Shown: positions 37,436 to 50,103 of the stretch, in pieces
Layout of the letters: each line of letters opens with the position of its first letter
How positions within the stretch are numbered: the stretch's first letter is position 1
Assembly (NCBI RefSeq): GCF_003073045.1
Contig: NC_037590.1
Location: 16,336,778-16,400,777 of the forward strand
Origin: Pomacea canaliculata
Lineage: Eukaryota; Mollusca; Gastropoda; Architaenioglossa; Ampullariidae
DNA length: 64,000 nt
Reading direction: 5' to 3'
Position numbers and translations under genes: made by a program
The notes under the pieces: model-generated
Databases searched by the model: none
Told to the model about the DNA's origin: nothing
Seen by the model: only the letters and a program-made list of their open reading frames with translations

Positions 37436-40400
37436 ATGTCTACTGCTCTCGTACACACGCTGGAGGCGGGGCTTGTGGGCGTGGCACTTCTAGCGGTGTA
37501 CACAGCTTTGACCACGCCCACTGTGGTGTGTCTGGTGACACTGACCGTCTTGTACGTCATCTATAGACGTGAGAGAAGGAAAGCCGCAGGAACAATTCCT
37601 TTGACAGACAAGCATGTTCTCATCACTGGATGTGATTCGGGTAAGTGTTGACGTTCAAGTCGACTGATATCTAGCTTAGAAAGTTTGCGTCTTATTTTAC
37701 TAGGTAAGTTTTGGGGCTAAATTATTAGACCCTTTAAAGCAGACCTGGGCAAAGGCCGGCCCGCGGGACGGATCCGGCCCGCCTCCTGTCTCTGACCGGC
37801 CCGCCCGCTGGCCCGCCCGCCAGTATATATCCTATATATACAGTATTGGGTAAAACTGAGTTAACTATATTAGTCCGGCCCTCTAAAACCATCCCAGTTT
37901 CTTATGCGGCCCCTTGGGAAAATTAATTGCCCACCCCTCCTTTAAAGACACAAGTGGATGAAAGAAGACTGAAGAGTAGACACAAACTTCACAATCATTA
38001 TGTTTTATTCAGATTTGCGCTTCTGAAAAGTTAGCACAAACTCCTTCAGCCCTATCGCTAGCTCTGAACTATTGGGAGATGTATGTTAGATAAAGTTGAA
38101 TTGTTCACTGTCATCAGTAGAATGATTCCAAGAAAAGAGTAATTGAAATATTTTAATGATTGTAAAAACGTTGTAATTTATACAAAACACGACTAAACAT
38201 GTTTTAGGTTTCGGGCTGGAACTGGCACAACACCTGCATAGGCGAGGTTGCCACGTGTTCGCCACGGTGCTGAATCCAGACAGCCCTGGCGCCAAGAAGC
38301 TTCGTGACGTCAGCTCGCCCAAACTGTCCGTGATGCCTCTGGACGTCAGCAAGGACGAGGACGTCAGCGCGTGTTTAAGAAGGGTCAAGGACGTGTGTGA
38401 TAGCACAGGTGATGAGACTTACTGCAGATGAAAAAAGCGACGTATACACAATCTATAGAAAGTTCAAGCGGACGACTGAACAAGAGCGCTTGAGCGAACG
38501 AATGTAGGAAAGCGGTAGATCGTTAGAAGAAGCATAGAAAAAGGCGAAGCAAGAAAATGTAATGAGTGTGCTGCTCGTCCTCGTTAGATGTAGGGAAGGA
38601 AAAGGATTAAGAGAGAAAGAGATGATACTAGAGAGAGAATGCACATAAAGAAGAGGTGAAAAGGGAGAAACTAAGATCAGTGTGTGAGTACAATCAAATG
38701 TAAGGCAATAAATGCTGTCATTAAACGGCTTTCTTAATTTCCTTCCTTAACCTTTTTTTCATTCCTGCTCGTTACATTCTTTTCAAAAATTAACATTCGT
38801 CGATCGCGCCAGTTAAGGGAACATTTGGGAACAAATGATTTCCTTATCTATGCGATCAAGTGAAAACATCATTATTGTACTGTGAGCCTGTTCGACTCCT
38901 AACGTTAGTTCACCATTTGTGCTCTATTAAAAGTAATTAAAAACCCATTATGGTAGGCAGATAAGGAAGGAACAAAGTAGAGAAAAAAGACTCGAAGGAG
39001 AAAACGAAGAAAAATAGAAATAAGAATGTAACAAATTAAATGCTGATTGTAAAGCTTTCACTATATCAGGAGCTTATAACATTCTATTATCTACCGTAGG
39101 CTTATGGGGACTGGTAAACAACGCTGGTGTTAATTTTCTTGGGGATGTCGAGCTGACCACGATGTCCCAGTATCTGCGAGTGGCTGACGTGAACCTGTTC
39201 GGCATGGTCCGATGCACCAGGGCCTTCCTGCCGCTCATCAGACAGGCCAAGGGTGAGATGGTTCACTGCACATGCACACGACAGAAACACTTCTCTTCAC
39301 ATAAGATCTTTCTACCAACCATTCCTGGTCTTGATCATTCACTTCTCCATTTAACAGCAAGCGTAACAGACATGAAAAACACGCTGTCTGACATTACTAG
39401 CTGTTAAAAATTATTGTTATTAGTTAGTTTAGTATTGAGCGTTTATAGGCAATATTTTCGAGATATATATATAAAGAGAAAAAAGAGAAAAGCTGTCTGA
39501 AAAATACGAATGTCACCTACAGGACGCATCGTCAACGTGACCAGCATTAAAGGGCAGGTGCCAGGACCGTTAAATGCCGCTTACAACATCACTAAATATG
39601 GCGGTGAAACCTTTTCCGACATTGTCCGACTGGAGATGAAAGAGTTCGGAGTTAAGGTCGTCATCATTGAGCCAGGGAACTTCGGTGGCGCCACTGGTTG
39701 TCTTAATTCTGAAGGAGTGAGTAGCAGAGTTCGGAGTTAAGGTCGTCACCGTTGACCAGCCACTGGTTGTGTGAACTCTGAAGATGTGTGCTCTTAATTA
39801 AATAGGCATAGAGAATAAATACTTATTTCTGTACATCAGAAATTAATTAACATCATTCTGTTTCTAAAAAAATTCTTATTGTTTACAGATGATTCGAATA
39901 AAAAAAGATTTTGATTCAATGTGGGATGCTGCATCTGACGAGGCGAAACAGTTGTTTAAAAGAGAGCATCTTGACCGGGTCTTGGCAGAAACGGAAGCAG
40001 CTGCAGGAACTTCTTACCCGACTGTCGAGCCAGTTCTGAATACCATCGAGGAAGCTTTGACCTCTGGCGACCCAGAAATACGTTACATTATCGATGGATC
40101 AAATAGGCTTCTGGACGATAACTGCGTATGTAGTAATAGTACTGATATTAGAGCTGCTGTTGAATTGATGGCGAGAATAAAAAAAAAATCTTATAAACAA
40201 TAAAGTATATAAATATGTGTATGCGAGTGTGATCTCTGTTCCCATATCTATGCCGTTTGTCTGCTCCCTACATAGAATACTTGTTTTCGGATTCCAGGAA
40301 TGGAATACAGTATGTTGCTCCAGAGTAGTTTTTTTATGTTTAATTGATGCGTTCTATGATGCCACAACATTCCAGTTCGAGATATCAGTGTTAATTTTTA

Positions 40401-40632
40401 GGTCTTTTGGATTTATAACTTCGATCAGCGGCAATAGCCTACAATAGACAATACCAACTCAAAAAGATATAGAAGCACCTTTTTTTATCCCTCACAGTAA
40501 CTAGTCTAATCTGTAAATTTCTTTTCTTTCCAGATGTTGGCTCGTGTGAAACCTTTTCTCCCAGATCGAATTTTTGACCGCTTTGTTTTATACTTCTATC
40601 CTTATAAGATTGAAAATGACACTGAAATATAA
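37436..40632 (+). CDS. Short-chain dehydrogenase, BDH1-like (array copy 1, intact)
   Basis: NAD(P)-dependent SDR of the SDR9C group, closest by recollection to D-beta-hydroxybutyrate dehydrogenase (BDH1); RDH/17-beta-HSD6-type enzymes are relatives, so the substrate is unknown. Exons: 37,436-37,640; 38,208-38,408; 39,100-39,252; 39,523-39,716; 39,889-40,125; 40,534-40,632. The product is 362 residues. Residues 11-43 are hydrophobic, followed by RRERRK, suggesting a membrane anchor. Motifs: TGCDSGFG (64-71, cofactor loop), NNAG (142-145), Asn167, Ser194, Tyr207-x3-Lys211 (YNITK) and PGN (237-239). The catalytic tetrad is complete. Intron 1 carries a 200-bp hAT-type insertion. An alternative ending that reads on into intron 5 would stop after about 27 further codons, ending KKKSYKQ. 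Confidence 0.9.
37740..37939. mobile_element. 200-bp hAT-type MITE in intron 1 of copy 1
   Basis: The insert starts CAGACCTGGGCAAAGG and ends with the near-inverted TTGCCCACCCCTC. Its interior is rich in GGCCCG near the left end. It is flanked by the 8-bp duplication CTTTAAAG at 37,732-37,739 and 37,940-37,947. Copies 2 and 3 have the uninterrupted site (ACCCTTTAAAGACACAA near 42,641 and 47,041). An 8-bp duplication with these termini is characteristic of hAT elements. It has no coding capacity. Confidence 0.9.
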
Positions 40633-41216
40633 TGTAAACTTTTCATAAAAAGATGGAAGAACTTAATATTGTTGAATATTTACCAGAAATATTTACAGTA
40701 CTGAAACTGCTGTATATCTAGAATATTAAAATCACTGATGCAATTGTAATGATGGGAACATTTACAGGGCAGATACAATTCTGAGGAAAGGCATTGTATT
40801 TTCCTGAAAATATGATGCATTTAATTTTAAATTCCTGAAATGTTAAGAAACAGCATCAAAATGGTTACATATGTGTAGAACATTTTACACAGCTGTAATT
40901 GTGTTGGAAAAAAGTAAAATATTGAGTATAAGCCAAACTGGAGTTTGTTTTAAATAGGGTACGTGTGGCTATTTAGAAAAAGCTAAAAAAAGTAAAAATT
41001 ACACCACAGAAGTGTCATTAAATCAAGTTACAATATATATGTGTGTGTGTGTGCCTGCGGTCACCTGTGTTCATTGATATTTGAAGTGAAACTTTGCTTC
41101 TTTCCGGCTGTTCGTACTTGAGTAACGAAGAATGTCAATATCATTGCAATTACTTAAATAAACGTTTCAACCTTCTGCCTCATTATTATTTAGTTGACAC
41201 TTTAAAAACCTTGTAG

Positions 41217-41390
41217 CATGGCTTCTGCTAAGGCTAAATTCTTTGGGGTCCCATGGACCCCTTCTTCAGATTTTTAAGGGGTCCCTGTTCTTTGCCCAAA
41301 TTTGAAGAGGACCCCATTGACGAAAATTGAAGGGGTCCTCCGAACTTTTAATGCGCACTGTACGCTTTTTTTGCGTAAGCAGAAGCCCTT
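41217..41390. mobile_element. MITE-like DNA transposon, 174-bp copy in unit 2
   Basis: It shares both ends and the GGGGTCC blocks with the 585-bp copy at 34,366-34,950 and looks like an internally deleted form. Its termini differ from the perfect 13-mers by one base each. It is flanked by the 7-bp duplication CTTGTAG (41,210-41,216 and 41,391-41,397). Unit 3 has the empty site. Unit 1 has what looks like an excision scar. Confidence 0.88.
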
Positions 41391-42345
41391 CTTGTAGTCT
41401 TCATTCAGATTCTGTGATCGCTGATACCCTTCAAAAAAGGTGGTAGAGACTCCGCTAGTGTAACACTGGTCGTCATAAGCAACGTTGTCTGTGAAAACCT
41501 AAATGTAACTAGGTACTCCAAGTTGATTTTTCAAATAAACAAAAAGCAAAAACAAAAAAAGCACATAAACAATAAGATTAAAAAATAAAAATAAAAAGAT
41601 GTTGTGAGTGATCTAATCACTTCACATACTGCTAAACATTCCATTTACTGCTCAAAACGAGCAACATCATTACTGAGAACTTTTGTCAGTTGGCAAGCGA
41701 CTTGCTTATGACACTAAACACTGCTGTTTCCATCATTAATCTCTCATTACTTGTGCAGCTGCTGATAGTGTTCGCTTCAAAAGATAACAACCAGTTTTTA
41801 TGTGACCCAATATGATTTCGTTCCAAAACCTTTTATCTTTGTTCCTATTATAATACAGTATTTCCGACTCGGCCATATCCCGCTACTTTCGAGGTAAGAT
41901 TGAAAGTTTGCTCACGTCTTACTGTCACAGTAAGTAATATGCTTAATGCTGTATACATTTAACATGTTCTAACATTTACAAGAATACGTCTCTCTATAAA
42001 GGACATGATATTTTGCCTCTTACACTACGACAGCTAAACTTGTTGCATATTTTTGCAATGGGTACATCGGGTCGACTGCCCTCGACCATCGCGTGACTGA
42101 GAGAGAGGGAGTACAGAGATCAAACGATAAATCGTTATTTACGATGATAACAGAATATACAAAAGTTATGCATTTTTATATCTACCCCTCGAATCTGCGT
42201 AGAAGAAACTGTAACAAGGCTGAAAAGGGTGAGAAAAAAATCCCTTTAAACTTGTCTATATCTGCACTCGTACCAAATTAATTAGAAATCTGGTTGCATT
42301 TCTTGAAACTGATGGAATAAAGATTTACATTCCACAGTTTAAAAA

Positions 42346-44901
42346 ATGTCTACTGCCTTCGTACACTCGCTGGAGGTAGGGCTTGTGGGCGTGGCACTTC
42401 TAGCGGTGTACACAGCTTTGACCACGCCCACTGTGGTGTGTCTGTTGACACTGACCGTCTTGTACGTCATCTATAGACGTGAGAGAAGGAAAGCCGCAGG
42501 AACAATTCCTTTGACAGACAAGCATGTTCTCATCACTGGGTGCGACTCAGGTAAGTGTTAATGTTCAAGTCTACTGATACCTAGCTTAGAAAGTTTGCGT
42601 ATTATTTTACTTGGTAAGTTTTGGGGCTAAATTATTAGACCCTTTAAAGACACAATTTCATGAAAGAAGACCGAAGAGTAGACACAAACTTCACAACCAC
42701 TATATTTTATTCAGATGTGCGCTTCTGAAAAATTAGCACAAACTCCTTCAGCCCTATCGCTAACTCTGACACATTTGGAGAAGGATAATGTTAGATAAAG
42801 TTGAATTGTTCACTGTCATCAGTAGAATGATTCCAAGAAAAGAGTAATTGAAATATTTTAATGATTGTAAAAACGTTGTAATTTAGACAAAACACAACTA
42901 AACATGTTTTAGGTTTCGGGCTGGAGCTGGCACAGCACCTGCATAGGCGAGGTTGTCACGTGTTCGCCACGGTGCTGAATCCAGACAGTCCTGGCGCCAA
43001 GAAACTTCGTGACGTCAGCTCGCCCAAACTGTCCGTGATGCCTCTGGACGTCAGCAAGGACGACGACGTCAGCGCGTGTTTGAGAAGGGTCAAGGACGTG
43101 TGTGATAACACAGGTGAGGACCAAAGTAGAGAAAAAAGATTCGAAGGAGGAAAGGAAAAAAACTAGAAACAAGAATTTGTTTTAACAAATTAAATGTTGA
43201 TTGTAAAGCTTTCACTATAGTAGTAGGTTATAACATTTATTATCTACCGTAGGATTATGGGGACTGGTAAACAACGCTGGTATTAATTTCGTTGGGGATG
43301 TCGAGCTGACCACGATGTCCCAGTATCTGCGAGTGGCTGACGTGAACCTGTTCGGCATGGTCCGATGCACCAGGGCCTTCCTGCCGCTCATCAGACAGGC
43401 CAAGGGTGAGATGGTTTACTGCACATGCACACGATAGAAACACTTCTCTTCACATAAGATCTCTCTACCAACCATTCCTGGTTTCGATCATTCACTTCTT
43501 CATTTATCAACAAGCGTAACAGACATGAAAAACACACTGTGTGACATTACTAGCTGTTTAAAATTATTTTTTTAGTAAGTTTAGTATTGAGCGTTTATAG
43601 GTAATATTTTCGATATATATCGAAAGAGAAAAAAAAAGAGAAAAGCTGTCTGAAAAATACGAATATCACCTACAGGACGCATCGTTAACGTGACCAGCAT
43701 TAAAGGGCTGCTGCCAGCACCGGTAAATGCCGCTTACAACATCACTAAATATGGCGGTGAAACCTTTTCCGACATTGTCCGACTGGAGATGAAAGAGTTC
43801 GGAGTTAAGGTCGTCATCATTGAGCCAGGGAACTTCGGTGGCGCCACTGGTTGTATCAATTCTGAAGGAGTGAGTAGCAGACGAAGCTCATGTACCGTAC
43901 GATCTCTTTATTTCATTGGAGGAAACATAACTACCGCCATCACCTTCGCCACTGCATTATGGAGGATAATGCTGATAACGATGCACATCGTCTTAGTACC
44001 GACATCTGGAAGTATCACTTGTCTTCTTTTGATCTTTATAATTTAATGTGTTTGTTTATATAATGCATTAAAGAATTACATAGAAGATGAAAACTTTATT
44101 TGCATCCTTCAGCAATTAATAGAATCACTTTCTGAAGTGTTTCTAATTCTTTGCAGATGAAGCGAATAAGGAAAGACTTTGATTTGATGTGGGATGCTGC
44201 ATCCGAAGAGGTGAAACAGATTGTACAGCAAAATACATCTTGACCGGAAGTTGTCAAAAATAACAAGAAGTGCAAACACTACCTACCCGACTGTACAACC
44301 AGTGATGAACACGATCGAAGAAGCCTTGACCTCGGGTGACCCAGAATTACGTTACATTGTTGATGGATCAAATAGGCTGGTGGACAATATCTGCGTATGT
44401 AGTAATAGTACTGATATTAGAGCTGCTGCTGAATTGATGGCGAGAATAAAAAAAAAATCTTATAAACAATTAATGAAGTATATAAATATGTGCATGCGAG
44501 TGCGATCTCTGTTCCCATATCTATGCCGTTTGTCTGCTCCCTACTTAGAATACTTGTTTTCGGATTCCAGGAATGGAATACAATATGTTGCTCCAGAGAA
44601 GGTTTTTTATGTTTAATTGATGCGTTCTATGATGCCACAACATTCCAGTTCAAGATATCAGTGTTAATTTTTAAGTCTTTTGGATTTATAACTTCAGCGG
44701 CAATAGCACACAATAGACAATACCAACTCAAAAAGATATCGAAGCACCTTTCTCTATCCCTCACAGTAACTAGTCTAATCTGTAAATTTCTTTTCTTTCC
44801 AGATGTTGGCTCGTGTGAAACCTTTTCTCCCAGATCGAATTTTTGACCGCTTACTTTTATACTTCTATCCATATAAGATTGAAAATGACACTGAAATATA
44901 A
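42346..44901 (+). pseudogene. BDH1-like dehydrogenase, array copy 2, frameshifted in exon 5
   Basis: Exons by homology: 42,346-42,550; 42,913-43,113; 43,253-43,405; 43,676-43,869; 44,157-44,394; 44,803-44,901. Exons 1-4 are open and keep the cofactor motif, NNAG and YNITK. Exon 5 is 238 nt instead of 237: an extra base near 44,220 shifts the frame and gives TGA at 44,241-44,243. As read, the product is about 279 residues and lacks the C-terminal 80-odd residues of copy 1. Downstream of the shift the original frame continues open to the normal stop. Intron 4 and the first part of exon 5 are much more diverged from copy 1 than the rest. Whether this is a pseudogene, a truncated enzyme or an assembly error is open. 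Confidence 0.75.
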
Positions 44902-46725
44902 TGTAAACTTTTCATAAAAAGATGGAAGAACTTAATATTGTTGAATATTTACCAGAAACATTTACAGTACTGAAACTGCTGTATATCTAGAATATTAAAA
45001 TTCACTGATGCAATCATATGATGGGAACATTTACAGGGCTGATACAATTCTGGGGAAAGGCATTGTATTTTCCTGGAAATATGATGCATTTAATTTTAAA
45101 TTCCTGAAATGTTAAGTTACAGCATCAAAATGGTTACATATGTGTAGAACATTTTACACAGCTGTAATTGTCTTGGAAAAAAGTAAAATATCGAGTATAA
45201 GCCAAACTGGAGTTTTTTTAAATAGAGGTGTGGCTATTTTAGAACAAGCTAAAAAAGTAAAAATTACACCACAGAAGTGTCATTAAATCAAGTTACAAGG
45301 TTACAAGGGGGGGGGGGAGATGAGAGGGTATATCGTGATCATGCATATCGTGCATACGATGATAAAAAATGTAGATGTTTTAGTTAGGTAGTGAATCTGT
45401 TATTTATTTCTATATAACCCTATAAAAGCCAGCAGTAAAATGGAGCACTGGTGATGATCCATTGATTGTAGGCAACCTCGTTTTTCTGTTGTTGTTTTTT
45501 CTTCTTTCTTTTTGCAGATTTTTAATGGTTGCCGTTCTCAACCATGATTAAGATCTAGATTCATTTATTATGAGTCAAATCTTTGCTTTTAATTAATTAT
45601 CTCATCCATCATCTAATGTCCTTTAAGCGTTTATTTGTCATTCTTTTGTCCCCTGTGTTCATTGATATTTGAAGTGAAACTTTGCTTTTCCAGGCTGTTC
45701 GTACTTGAGTAACGAAGAATGTCAACATCAGTGGATTGTAATTACCTTAAATAAACGTGTCAACCTTCTGCCTCATTATTGTTTAGCTGAGACTTTAAAA
45801 ACCTTGTAGTCTTCATTCAGATTGTGTGATCGCTGATACCCTTCAAAGAAGGTGGAAGAGACTATAGCTAGTGTAACACTGGTCGTCATAAGCAACGTTA
45901 TTTGTGAAAACCTAAATGTAGTTGATTTTTCAAATCAACAAGAAGCAAAAACAAAAAAGCACATAAACAATAAGATTAAACAAATAAATAAAAAGATGCT
46001 GTGAGTGATCTAATCGCTTCACATACTGCTAAACATTCCATTTACTGCTCAAAACGACCAACATCATTACTGAGAACTTTTGTCAATTGGCAAGTGACTT
46101 GCTTATGACACTAAACGCTGCTGTTTCCATCATTAATCTCTTATTACCTGTGCAGCTGCTCATAGTGTTCTCTTCAAAAGATAACAACCACGTTTGTAGG
46201 TGACCCCGAATATGATTTCGTTCCCAAACCTTTTATCTTTGTTCCTATTATAATACAGTATATCCGACTCGGTCATATCCGCTACTTTCGAAGTAAGATT
46301 GAAAGTTCGCTCAAGTCTTACTGTCACAGTAAGTAAAATGATTAATGCTGTAGACATTTAACATCTTCTAATATTTACAAGAATATGTCTCTGTATAAAA
46401 GACATGATATTTTGCCTCTTACACTACGACAGCTAAACTTGTTGCATATTTTTGCAATGGGTACGTCAGGTCGACTGCCCTCGACCATCGCGTGACTGAG
46501 AGAGAGAGTACAGAGATCAAACGATAAATCGTTATTTACGATGATAACAGAATGTACAAAAGTTATGCATTTTATATCTACCCCTCGATCTACGTAGAAG
46601 AAACTGAAACAATGCTGTAAAAGGTGAAACTTGTCTATATCTGCACTCGTACCAAAATAAATTATAAATCTGGTTGCATTCCTTGAAACTGATGGAATAA
46701 AGATTTACATTCCACAGTTCAAAAA

Positions 46726-49095
46726 ATGTCTACTGCTCTCGTACACTCGCTGGAGGCAGGGCTTTTGGGCGTGGCACTTCTAGCGGTGTACACTGCTTTG
46801 ACCACGCCCACTGTGGTGTGTCTGTTGACACTGACCGTCTTGTACGTCATCTATAGACGTGAGAGAAGGAAAGCCGCAGGAACAATTCCTTTGACAGACA
46901 AGCATGTTCTCATCACTGGGTGCGATTCGGGTAAGTGTTAACTTAAGATTCAGGTAAGTGTTGACGTTGAAGTCGACTGATATCTAGCTTAGAAAGTTTG
47001 CGTCTTATTTTGCAAGGTATGTTTTGGGGCTAAATTATTAGACCCTTTAAAGACACAATTTCATGAAAGAAGACCGAAGAGTAGACAAAAACTTCACAAT
47101 CACTATATTTGATTCAGATTTGCGATTCTGAAAAGTTAGCACGAACTCCTTCAGCCCTATCGCTAGCTCTGACCTTTTTGGAGGTGGATAATGTTAGATA
47201 AAGTTGAATTGTTCACTGTCATCAGTAGAATGATTCCAAGAAAAGAGTAATTGAAATATTTTAATGATTGTAAAAACGTTGTAATTTATACAAAACACAA
47301 CTAAACATGTTCTAGGTTTCGGGCTGGAGCTGGCACAACACCTGTATAGGCGGGGTTGTCACGTGTTCGCCACGGTGCTGAATCCAGACAGTCCTGGCGC
47401 CAAGCAGCTTCGTGACGTCAGCTCGCCCAAACTGTCCGTGATGTCTCTGGACGTCAGCAAGGACGACGACGTCAGATCGTGTTTAAGAAGGGTCAAGGAC
47501 GTGTGTGATAACACAGGTGAGGAACAAAGTAGAGAAAAAAGATTCGAAGGAGGAAAGAAGAAAAAAAAAAAATGAATTTGTTTAACAAATTAAATGTTGA
47601 TTGTAAAGCTTTCACAATATTAGAGGTTATAACATTCGATTATCTACCGTAGGCTTATGGGGACTGGTAAACAACGCTGGTATTAATTTTCTTGGGGATG
47701 TCGAGCTGACCACGATGTCCCAGTATCTGCGAGTGGCTGAACGTGAACCTGTTCGGCATGGTCCGATGCACCAGGGCCTTCCTGCCACTCATCAGACAGG
47801 CCAAGGGTGAGATGGTTCACTGCACATGCACACGATAGAAACACTTCTCTTCACATAAGATCTCTCTACCAACCATTCTTGGTCTCGATCATTCATTTCT
47901 CCATTTAACAACAAGCGTAACAGACATGAAAAACACACTGTCTGACATTACTAGGTGTTTAAATTTATTTTATTATTAAGTTTAGTATTGAGCGTTTATA
48001 GGCAATATTTTATATATATAAGGAGAAAGCTGTCTGAAAAATACGAATATCACCTACAGGACGCATCGTCAACGTGACCAGCATTAAAGGGCTGCTGCCA
48101 GGACCGTTAAATGCCGCTTACAACATCACTAAATATGGCGGTGAGACCTTTTCCGACATTGTCCGACTGGAGATGAAAGAGTTCGGAGTTAAGGTCGTCC
48201 TCATTGAGCCAGGGAACTTCGGTAGCGCCACTGGTTGTATCAATTCTGAAGGAGTGAGTAGCAGAGTTCGGAGTTAAGGTCGTCACCGTTGAGCCAGGGC
48301 ACTTCGGTGGCGCCACTGGTTGTGTGAACTCTGAAGATGTGTGCATTAAGTTAAATAGGCATAGAGAATAAATACTTATTTGTGTACATCAGAAATTAAT
48401 TACTATCATTCTATTTCTAAAGAATTTCTTATTGTTTACAGATGCTTCGAATAAAGAAAGATTTTGACTCAATGTGGGATGCTGCATCCGACGATGTGAA
48501 ACAGTTGTTTAAAAGGGAGCATCTTGACCGGGTCTTGGCAGAAACGGAAGCAGCTGCAGGAACTTCTTACCCGACTGTCGAGCCGGTTCTGAATACCATC
48601 GAGGAAGCTTTGACCTCTGGCGACCCAGAAATACGTTACATTATCGATGGATCAAATAGGCTTATGGACAAATACTGCGTATGTAGTAACAGTAACAATG
48701 ATACCAGAACTGAGGATTATACAATAATGGAAAGATAAAAGACACTACTACTACTTCATGATGTTAGAGTTTTATCCATCTCTTTGTAACTTTGAAGATC
48801 ACAGTATGTTTTCAAATCACTTTGAGATGGGCATGCATAAGGTCATAAGGTAGTCTATTTCTAGTCAATACCGGCTGTTCTATATATGATGCATTTTTTA
48901 TACTTCCTCCCTCTCTCTCTCTCACTGTTAACCTCTCTCTTTTTATATATATATATCTCACACGTTGAATAGTCTAATTTATACACTTGTTTTTCTTTCC
49001 AGATGTTGGTTCGAGTGAAGCATTTCCTCCCAGAACGTCTTTTTGATCACCTGGTTTTATACTTTTTTCCATACAAGGTTGACACCAACTTTTAA
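46726..49095 (+). pseudogene. BDH1-like dehydrogenase, array copy 3, frameshifted in exon 3
   Basis: Exons by homology: 46,726-46,930; 47,316-47,516; 47,653-47,806; 48,060-48,253; 48,442-48,678; 49,003-49,095. Exon 3 is 154 nt instead of 153. An extra A near 47,740 turns GCTGACGTG into GCTGAACGTG, and the shifted frame stops at TAA 48,085-48,087, before the catalytic YNITK. All other exons are open in the proper frame and every splice site is intact, so the break is a single base. Exon 6 and its flank differ from those of copies 1 and 2 (C-terminus VDTNF rather than NDTEI). Recent decay and a consensus error are both possible. Confidence 0.75.
48179..48345 (+). repeat. 85-bp tandem duplication of the exon 4 end into intron 4
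   Basis: In copy 3 the last part of exon 4, from GAGTTCGGAGTTAAGG through the splice donor, is repeated with a period of 85 bp. The second unit, from 48,264, lies in the intron. The same intronic duplicate is present in copy 1 after 39,727 with an internal deletion, and absent from copy 2, whose intron 4 is different. The duplicate is not needed for the reading frame and is probably a relic. Confidence 0.8.
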
Positions 49096-50103
49096 TCGTA
49101 ATCCAATCTTTCATTGAAAATGTGCTTAAACACTACACCCTTAAAATACTTGCCTGAAAAAGTTACTGTACTGAAACTTCTGTCTGCATAAAACATCAGT
49201 GAAACGAATTTATGATGGAACATTCAGAGGACTAAAGCAACTCTCCTGAAAGATGTGTGGTATTAGACTGAAACACATATGATGCACTTGTATGTCTGAG
49301 AGCTTAAAATAAAACACCGAACCGGTAATAAATCTACGAAACACTTGCAGCGATTTTGTTGAAATAAAAAAGTTTGTAAATTGCTAAATTTGAATTTGTT
49401 GTAAATAGTTGCTGAAGAGGAAAAAGTAACAACTAAATTAATGGAATGTTCCTACCAACAAGTAAATAAATCAAGAAACTTGTGTGTGTCTATGTATGAG
49501 AAGAGGTGTAGGATTAATGTATATTAAAAAGCAATGGTACGATATTTTTCTTATTCAGTGTGAGCTAGGAACCCATGAAATGAAAGGCAGAAACGAAGGA
49601 AGATATATTCCATTAGCAAAACATCTAAATAGCTATGGTCTTGGTTTCAATAGAAAAAAAAGCGTTGCATTGTCATAGCTTGTGTAAACAGCTGCAAGTA
49701 CTAATAAAGTTTGAGGAGGTTGTTCCGGATCTCATACAGGGAACATACAACAATGACTTTGTACAAGTGCAGCTTGCAGCAGTCCAAGGGGCGTGTATGG
49801 CTCTGCTTTTGGCTGTGCACCGGCATTTTAACTCTGACTCACCTTCAAGGTACCTTGGTGGGAGATCAATGCCCTGGTAGCCAGATAAAATAAACCCTCG
49901 CACACATTCAGGAACTTTACTGAAATTTAAAAAAAAGGTATCACAATAAATGTCAACTCGTAACTCGTAACCTTCATAATTATCAGTGATGACCCTTCGT
50001 GAGTTCATACAAGATTACTCGTTTCTAGCTTTAAAAACTTTTTATCAGGCGTTCAGACTAAACGGTTTGTAATGTCCACCAGCGTTCATTATGATATTCT
50101 GAT
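49096..50103. other. 3' flank of copy 3 without recognised gene
   Basis: An AATAAA signal lies at about 49,308-49,313. A plus-strand frame at about 49,635-49,880 is open for 81 codons, but I do not recognise it and it has no supporting splice sites. No other feature is supported. Confidence 0.5.

Noticed and set aside
49635-49880. 81-codon open frame after array copy 3
   Set aside because: No homology recognised, no splice sites or codon support, and a stop-free run of this length can be chance.
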